A program made the translations under genes and the position numbers. The notes beneath the pieces were generated by a model, which was given only the letters and a program-made list of their open reading frames with translations, was not told the DNA's origin and made no database searches. From Idiomarina seosinensis (GTDB lineage: Bacteria; Pseudomonadota; Gammaproteobacteria; Enterobacterales; Alteromonadaceae), in contig NZ_PIQF01000002.1 in NCBI RefSeq assembly GCF_003987275.1, forward strand, positions 248,001-312,000: a DNA stretch of 64,000 nt, read 5' to 3'. This document shows positions 59,488 to 64,000 of the stretch, one piece after another (the stretch's first letter is position 1; each line of letters begins with the position of its first letter).

Positions 59488-60294
59488 ATGCGCAGGGTAC
59501 TGACTAGCAGTGATGCCAATTTTATGGGTAATCTTTATCAGTATCTGCGTCAACATAACATCCCGGTAAGCGTCTCTGAACAAGGGGAAAAGCTTGAGCT
59601 CTGGCTACACCAAAACAGCTATGAGGCGGTTACTAAGCAGTTGATAGCGGATTTTAAGAAGAACCCTCAGGCCGTAACGGTAACAGACAGCCCTTCCCCC
59701 AAGTTTGCGCCTAATTTACTGCGCAATACCGGCTGGCTCACACGCATAGTCGCCGGTGTCACTTTATTGGTTTATATCCTGCTGCAACTAAGCCCTGACA
59801 CGGTACTTAACGGTTTAAGAGTTAGCCACCTTTACGATACGCTTCCATTTGCACAGCCTTGGCGATTTTTATCACCGGTGGTATTGCACTTTTCTCTCAT
59901 GCATTTGGTCTTTAATCTATTCTGGTGGTGGTATCTTGGTGGTCGGCTTGAAAGCTATTTAGGCAGCTCGTGGTTGCTCGCCGTGTTGCTATTTAGTGGC
60001 GTCACCGCCAATCTAATTCAGTACTGGGTCAGTGGACCTAACTTCGGCGGTTTGTCAGGAGTGGTCTACGGCCTACTGGGCTTCTGTTGGATCTATAGTT
60101 TTGGTCGCAGAACCGAATTGTCACTGCCAACCGGGCTGATTATTTTTATGATTGGCTGGCTAGCGCTTGGCTACACCGGCGTTTTGTGGGTCGATATTGC
60201 CAACGAGGCTCATCTGGCGGGCTTACTGTCTGGGTGTTTGGCGGGATTCGTTGTGCGCATACTCAATCCCAGACCAAAAGCCAGTCTTTACTGA
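59488..60294 (+). CDS. glpG: Rhomboid intramembrane serine protease GlpG
   Basis: Cleaves membrane helices within the bilayer. It has 268 residues: a cytoplasmic N-terminal domain (about 1-65) and a six-TM rhomboid core. Catalytic Ser190 is in GGLSGVVYG and His242 in ANEAHLAGLLSG, with HLVFN (139-143) supplying the oxyanion-hole region. It starts 5 bp after glpE (SD GGGAG). It converges with the FliL-like gene, the two overlapping by 7 bp. Confidence 0.96.
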   Translation: MRRVLTSSDANFMGNLYQYLRQHNIPVSVSEQGEKLELWLHQNSYEAVTKQLIADFKKNPQAVTVTDSPSPKFAPNLLRNTGWLTRIVAGVTLLVYILLQLSPDTVLNGLRVSHLYDTLPFAQPWRFLSPVVLHFSLMHLVFNLFWWWYLGGRLESYLGSSWLLAVLLFSGVTANLIQYWVSGPNFGGLSGVVYGLLGFCWIYSFGRRTELSLPTGLIIFMIGWLALGYTGVLWVDIANEAHLAGLLSGCLAGFVVRILNPRPKASLY

Positions 60295-60689
60295 TAAATA
60301 TATTTGGTAAATAGTACTTCCTGAATAACCGGGTTTCCTGTTTCTTGACGCATAAGCTCTTGTGCTTTCTCAAGGCATTTCATCCGTAACTGGTCGCGTC
60401 CCGTCATTGTTTTTATCTGACGCTGCGGTGCGGTACTTAAGATGTGAATAAAAGCATCTCGTAGCAGCGGCGCATGATGTTCAACGATCCCCACGTACTG
60501 CGGATTTGGCACCATCACCTCGATAGCTACACGAATAAACCCTAGACGATAGTCACTGCCATCTTTCACAAAATTAGTGGTGATATCCGGTTCAAAGCCG
60601 TAATAGGACACACTGCTCTGCAACGCGTGGCCCGGGCTGCTTATAAAGGTTGCCAATAAAACCAATAGAGTTGCAATTTTTTTAATCAT
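60288..60689 (-). CDS. FliL-like secreted protein
   Basis: 133 residues from ATG 60689, preceded by GAAGG; the frame runs back 27 codons but without a plausible Shine-Dalgarno. A signal peptide (about 1-22, ending SSPGHA) leads a FliL-like domain: FVRVAIEVMVPN-type strand (GFIRVAIEVMVPNPQYVGIV), then HAPLLRDAFIHILSTAP and a C-terminal VIQEVLFTKYIYQ typical of FliL (VxxVLFTxFVVQ). FliL itself is a membrane-anchored flagellar stator protein; here there are no flagellar genes nearby. The role is unknown. Confidence 0.75.
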   Translation of the reverse strand: MIKKIATLLVLLATFISSPGHALQSSVSYYGFEPDITTNFVKDGSDYRLGFIRVAIEVMVPNPQYVGIVEHHAPLLRDAFIHILSTAPQRQIKTMTGRDQLRMKCLEKAQELMRQETGNPVIQEVLFTKYIYQ

Positions 60690-60775
60690 AGTACCTTCTA
60701 TCTCGCGCATGGTTAAGCTGTTAACTATCAGCAGCTTTGCTATCATAGCGGTATCGTCTTTAATACCCAACTAAT

Positions 60776-61345
60776 ATGACCATTAGGTTTCCACTTGCTC
60801 AACCCAGTCACTGGCAACGTCCTGAAGTAACGGATCTACCCGCCGCAGCTGAAAGCTGGCTGCTTGCAGAGGGCTCGTTAACGCAAAAACTTAAACTACA
60901 CAGTCAGCACTTTAGCGTTCATGTTATTGGTCAGCAAACTGCCCCAGTATTTGAGTCAGAGTTTGATATGTTCCGCCGTCATCACAAACGTGTGCCATTC
61001 GAAGCCGTTGTTCGTGAGGTTATACTGAGTTGCGATGATACGCCATGGGTATTTGCCCGCAGTATTTTTCCGTTATCGGCCGTTAACCAAAAAAACCTAA
61101 ATTTATCCAATATTGGTAGCACATCACTGGGGCAGTCGTTATTTGATCAAACGGATTTGTTGCGCAGCCCGTTTGAGGTCAGCAAATTGGACATTAACAA
61201 TTCAATCGCTAAGCTTAATAAAAAGTTACACGAAAAATCTCATCCGCTGTGGGGGCGCAGAAGTCTATTCCAGACCTCTGGACAGCAAGTGCTGGTCAGT
61301 GAAGTTTTTCTTTCGCCGGTACCCTTCTATCAGGAGTTATCATGA
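60776..61345 (+). CDS. ubiC: Chorismate pyruvate-lyase
   Basis: Makes 4-hydroxybenzoate from chorismate, the first ubiquinone-specific step. It has 189 residues; the conserved WLLAEGSLTQKL, VPFEAVVREVILSCDDTPWV and FARSIFP segments are present. It overlaps ubiA by four bases (ATGA) in the usual ubiCA operon. It diverges from the FliL-like gene. Confidence 0.95.
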   Translation: MTIRFPLAQPSHWQRPEVTDLPAAAESWLLAEGSLTQKLKLHSQHFSVHVIGQQTAPVFESEFDMFRRHHKRVPFEAVVREVILSCDDTPWVFARSIFPLSAVNQKNLNLSNIGSTSLGQSLFDQTDLLRSPFEVSKLDINNSIAKLNKKLHEKSHPLWGRRSLFQTSGQQVLVSEVFLSPVPFYQELS

Positions 61346-62196
61346 GTAAATTGAACGCCTACTGGCGATTAATGCGGGCAGACCGCCCAATTGGAACTTA
61401 CCTGTTAGCGTGGCCCACTATTTGGGCATTATTAATCGCCGCATCCGGTGAGCCATCACTTAAGTTGTTCACGTTGTTTATGATTGGTACTTTTTTGATG
61501 CGTTCAGCGGGGTGTGTCATCAATGACTTTGCCGATAGAAATTTAGACGGTCACGTTAGTCGCACTCATCAGCGCCCTCTCCCCGCCGGAGAAGTATCAC
61601 CAACCGAAGCCGTTTTGTTATTCGTCGTATTGCTTTTCGCGGCGTTTATTATCCTGCTGCAATTTAACACGCAGACCGTCATGCTAGGTTTTGTCGCAGC
61701 CGGTGTGGCAGCGCTCTACCCGTTTTGTAAGCGCTGGACGCATTTGCCACAGGTGGTGTTGGGCGTCGCTTTTAGCTTTGGCATTCTGATGGCATTTAGC
61801 GCCCAGAATTCTGAACTATGGTTTACTGCCGGAGTGTTATTTGTCGCGAATGTTGTATGGACTGTAATGTACGATACAGAGTATGCAATGGCCGACCGAG
61901 AAGACGATTTGCAAGTTGGTATACGTAGTACCGCAATATTATTCGGACGCTATGACCGACTCGTAATTGGCTTATTGCAAATTATCACCGCCGGATTATT
62001 AGCGTATATCACCTTCTTATTTAGCTGGAGCTGGCCGCTAACAATAAGCCTACTGATTATTTTAGGGTTATTTGGTTACCAGCACTGGTTAATTAAAGAG
62101 CGCGAGCCAGGCAAATGCTTTCGCGCGTTTTTACATAACCATTATGTCGGTATGACTTATACCGTGGGGCTTGCCTGGCATTACTGGTTTCTATGA
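61342..62196 (+). CDS. ubiA: 4-hydroxybenzoate octaprenyltransferase
   Basis: Inner-membrane prenyltransferase of ubiquinone synthesis. It has 284 residues with eight to nine TMs. First Asp-rich motif NDFADRNLDGHVSRT (about 66-80) and second DTEYAMADREDDL (about 180-192) bind magnesium-diphosphate. It overlaps the 3' end of plsB on the opposite strand by 6 bp. Confidence 0.97.
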   Translation: MSKLNAYWRLMRADRPIGTYLLAWPTIWALLIAASGEPSLKLFTLFMIGTFLMRSAGCVINDFADRNLDGHVSRTHQRPLPAGEVSPTEAVLLFVVLLFAAFIILLQFNTQTVMLGFVAAGVAALYPFCKRWTHLPQVVLGVAFSFGILMAFSAQNSELWFTAGVLFVANVVWTVMYDTEYAMADREDDLQVGIRSTAILFGRYDRLVIGLLQIITAGLLAYITFLFSWSWPLTISLLIILGLFGYQHWLIKEREPGKCFRAFLHNHYVGMTYTVGLAWHYWFL

Positions 62197-64000
62197 TTTC
62201 ATTTCTATCAATAATTGCTGAACCGACTGTCGAATAGTCTGTAAGACGGGCGGATCGATAAGCTCATCAATCATGTCGCTTAACGGCCCGATCTCCGGTG
62301 CAGCAATCTGTTGCCCATCGTCATTTACCTGCAGCAGCTGCTGTGACTTAAGGCTACCGATAAACGTCGTCATCACTTTTTTATCGTAGAACTCAGGCGC
62401 GTTAATACCATGAATGGAGCTCAGCCTTTCTGCCAGTGTTATTGAGTGACGCTCTAATTCTGCGCGCTGTATTGGCTGCGCCTGCTGTAGTAACTCTAAG
62501 ACGATACTGTAGCGCTGCAATGTCTCGCTGGCACTACGACCTAATAATTGCAACTGCAGCCACTGCGGCGATTCACGCGAGACCATATGGTAATTACCAT
62601 CGCGATAGGTAATTAGCTGCTGTCGTTGTAACTCCTCTAATATTGCTGAAACCCAAAGTGCAATATCCTCTGTTTCGTGCGACAAAAACAGCTCTGCTTG
62701 TATCATCGGATAAACTTGCTGTATGCGGTCGACAATTTGTTCGGCTGTTTGCTGTTTTTTTGCAACCATGATGGTCGCCACAATGCCCGGAACAATCATC
62801 AAATGCAGTATGTTGTTGCGATAGTAGGTCATAGCAATAGCATTGGCGCTTTCCAGCGACACTACCTGCCCCATCGCATCATCTTCGATAGTGAATTTAT
62901 CGGTTCTACTGGCCTGTCGCCACAATTCCTCAGCCGAAACTTGCGGTACATTAACGCGTTCGGTGTAAGGTACTTCTTGCAGAAGACCTAAATAAACTTG
63001 CAGCTGCAGTAACAGCTCTTCGCGCGTTAGAGCATGATGCTCCGAACTGAGCAAAGCTAACGCGCTAAGGTTAACGCTGTTGGCGGCTGCTGAATCATTA
63101 ATGCCTCGCATCACTGTCTCCGCCAGCCGGTTTACCGTTGGCGTTAACCAGTTTGGGCGCTCCGGCTCTTCCGCTCCCCGGGTTATAGACGACTGCCAAT
63201 TATCAACTTGCTGGTCAAGAAAGCTTTTTAGGTTAATAGGCTGACCAAAGGTCACATAGCCCTGCCCAAAATTTTTAAGGTTTCTAACCGAACCTAACAC
63301 TTTCCACATCGACTCTTTTTCTTTGCTTTTACCTTTAAGCTCCTTCAGGTAGGTCGAAACCTCCATGATATGCTCATAACCCAAATACACAGGAACCAGA
63401 GAAATAGGTCGCTGTTGACCACGCAGCATGCCCTGCACTGTCATCGCCAGCATTCCCGTTTTAGGTGGCAGCAAACGTCCGGTGCGCGACCTGCCTCCTT
63501 CAGCAAAATACTCAACCGGGTAACCTTTTTGGAATAACCAGCAAAGGTACTCGCGAAATACAGCTGAATACAATTTATTACCACGGAAACTGCGACGTAT
63601 AAAAAATGCGCCACCGCGCCGGAAAATTGAACCAACCGGGAAGAAATTAAGGTTAACGCCTGCGGCTATATGCGGAGGTACCAAACCCTCTTTATAAATA
63701 ACATAGCTCAACAACAGGTAATCCATATGGCTTCGGTGACAGGGAACGTAAATCACTTCGTGTCCTTGCTGCGCCAATTTTCGGATGTTGTCCCCACCCC
63801 GGACCTCGATACCGTTGTAAATACGACTCCACATCCAGGTCATAAAGCGATCTAAAACACGTACCAGCGTTTCACTATAATTTGCGGCAATTTCGTTTAC
63901 ATAGCTCAACGCTTTCTTACGCGCTGCCGCAGCAGAGGTCTTATTACTTTTTTGTTCGTCAGCCACGGCCTTTTTAAGAGCCGGTGAATCAATCAGACTT
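62191..64000 (-). CDS. plsB: Glycerol-3-phosphate 1-O-acyltransferase PlsB (5' end cut by window edge)
   Basis: Acylates sn-glycerol 3-phosphate, the first step of phospholipid synthesis. The frame is open from the right window edge to the stop at 62191 (about 603 residues here; E. coli PlsB has 807, so about 200 N-terminal residues are missing). Acyltransferase blocks are HRSHMD (HX4D), FFIRRSFRGNKL, FAEGGRSRTGRL and ISLVPVYLGYEH. A GTG at 63966 is internal, not the start, because the upstream ALKKAVADEQ is in frame and family-like. Confidence 0.97.
   Translation of the reverse strand, partial: SLIDSPALKKAVADEQKSNKTSAAAARKKALSYVNEIAANYSETLVRVLDRFMTWMWSRIYNGIEVRGGDNIRKLAQQGHEVIYVPCHRSHMDYLLLSYVIYKEGLVPPHIAAGVNLNFFPVGSIFRRGGAFFIRRSFRGNKLYSAVFREYLCWLFQKGYPVEYFAEGGRSRTGRLLPPKTGMLAMTVQGMLRGQQRPISLVPVYLGYEHIMEVSTYLKELKGKSKEKESMWKVLGSVRNLKNFGQGYVTFGQPINLKSFLDQQVDNWQSSITRGAEEPERPNWLTPTVNRLAETVMRGINDSAAANSVNLSALALLSSEHHALTREELLLQLQVYLGLLQEVPYTERVNVPQVSAEELWRQASRTDKFTIEDDAMGQVVSLESANAIAMTYYRNNILHLMIVPGIVATIMVAKKQQTAEQIVDRIQQVYPMIQAELFLSHETEDIALWVSAILEELQRQQLITYRDGNYHMVSRESPQWLQLQLLGRSASETLQRYSIVLELLQQAQPIQRAELERHSITLAERLSSIHGINAPEFYDKKVMTTFIGSLKSQQLLQVNDDGQQIAAPEIGPLSDMIDELIDPPVLQTIRQSVQQLLIEMKS

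Noticed and set aside
63964..63966. GTG at 63966 as the plsB start
   Set aside because: The frame stays open to the window edge, and PlsB homologs extend about 200 residues further N-terminal.

Overview
The window looks like a chromosomal segment of a marine gammaproteobacterium. Gene order and protein sequences resemble Alteromonadales, and the Idiomarina group is my best guess; this is by eye, with no database search. Nearly all genes are housekeeping genes in blocks known from Escherichia coli. I see no prophage, insertion sequence, CRISPR array or integrated element. The one clearly non-coding oddity is a pair of homologous palindrome-mosaic repeats around the tRNA-tuf operon.

Positions 1-14.1k (all minus strand, transcribed right to left) hold the transcription and translation superblock. 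A strong promoter near 14.1k drives tRNA-Thr(UGU), tRNA-Tyr, tRNA-Gly(UCC), tRNA-Thr(GGU) and tuf, which ends in a UUCG-loop terminator. Next come tRNA-Trp, secE and nusG with their own promoter. A third promoter drives rplK-rplA, then the L10 leader RNA, rplJ-rplL, an attenuator-like hairpin, and rpoB-rpoC. rpoC runs off the left edge and lacks only its last few dozen codons. Repeat A (about 12.09-12.35k) lies between tuf and tRNA-Trp. Repeat B (about 14.19-14.42k) lies between purA and the tRNA operon. They share a 30-bp stretch with 29 matches, in opposite orientation.

Positions 14.4-25.7k (minus) hold nnr-tsaE-mutL-amidase-miaA-hfq-hflX-hflK-hflC and purA: metabolite repair, tRNA modification, mismatch repair, RNA chaperone and membrane protease control. 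queG diverges from nnr by only 31 bp.

Positions 25.7-35.3k hold queG, yheV, yheS-yheT-yheU, cysQ-nudE (minus), sthA (plus) and the ompR-envZ two-component system (minus). Positions 35.4-42.6k hold a compact minus-strand efflux operon (membrane-fusion protein, RND pump, small potassium-channel-like protein) and an SBP-PAS-GGDEF-EAL signalling protein whose cyclase motif is degenerate.

Positions 42.7-53.0k hold greB-tex (plus), a SprA-like putative metalloprotease next to a tiny flagellar-rod-like protein (minus), a fatty-acid desaturase divergent from fabR with a palindromic operator between them, an S9 peptidase, and a NatAB-type ABC exporter. Positions 53.1-64.0k hold pckA, an NSS transporter, coaD, kbl-tdh (threonine catabolism), glpE-glpG, a FliL-like secreted protein, ubiC-ubiA (ubiquinone synthesis) and plsB, which runs off the right edge.

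Several starts given here are internal to the longest open frame because the family N-terminus and a Shine-Dalgarno favour them: rplJ, rplK, hfq, tsaE, ompR, tex, the flagellar-rod-like gene, the desaturase, the NSS transporter and the FliL-like gene.
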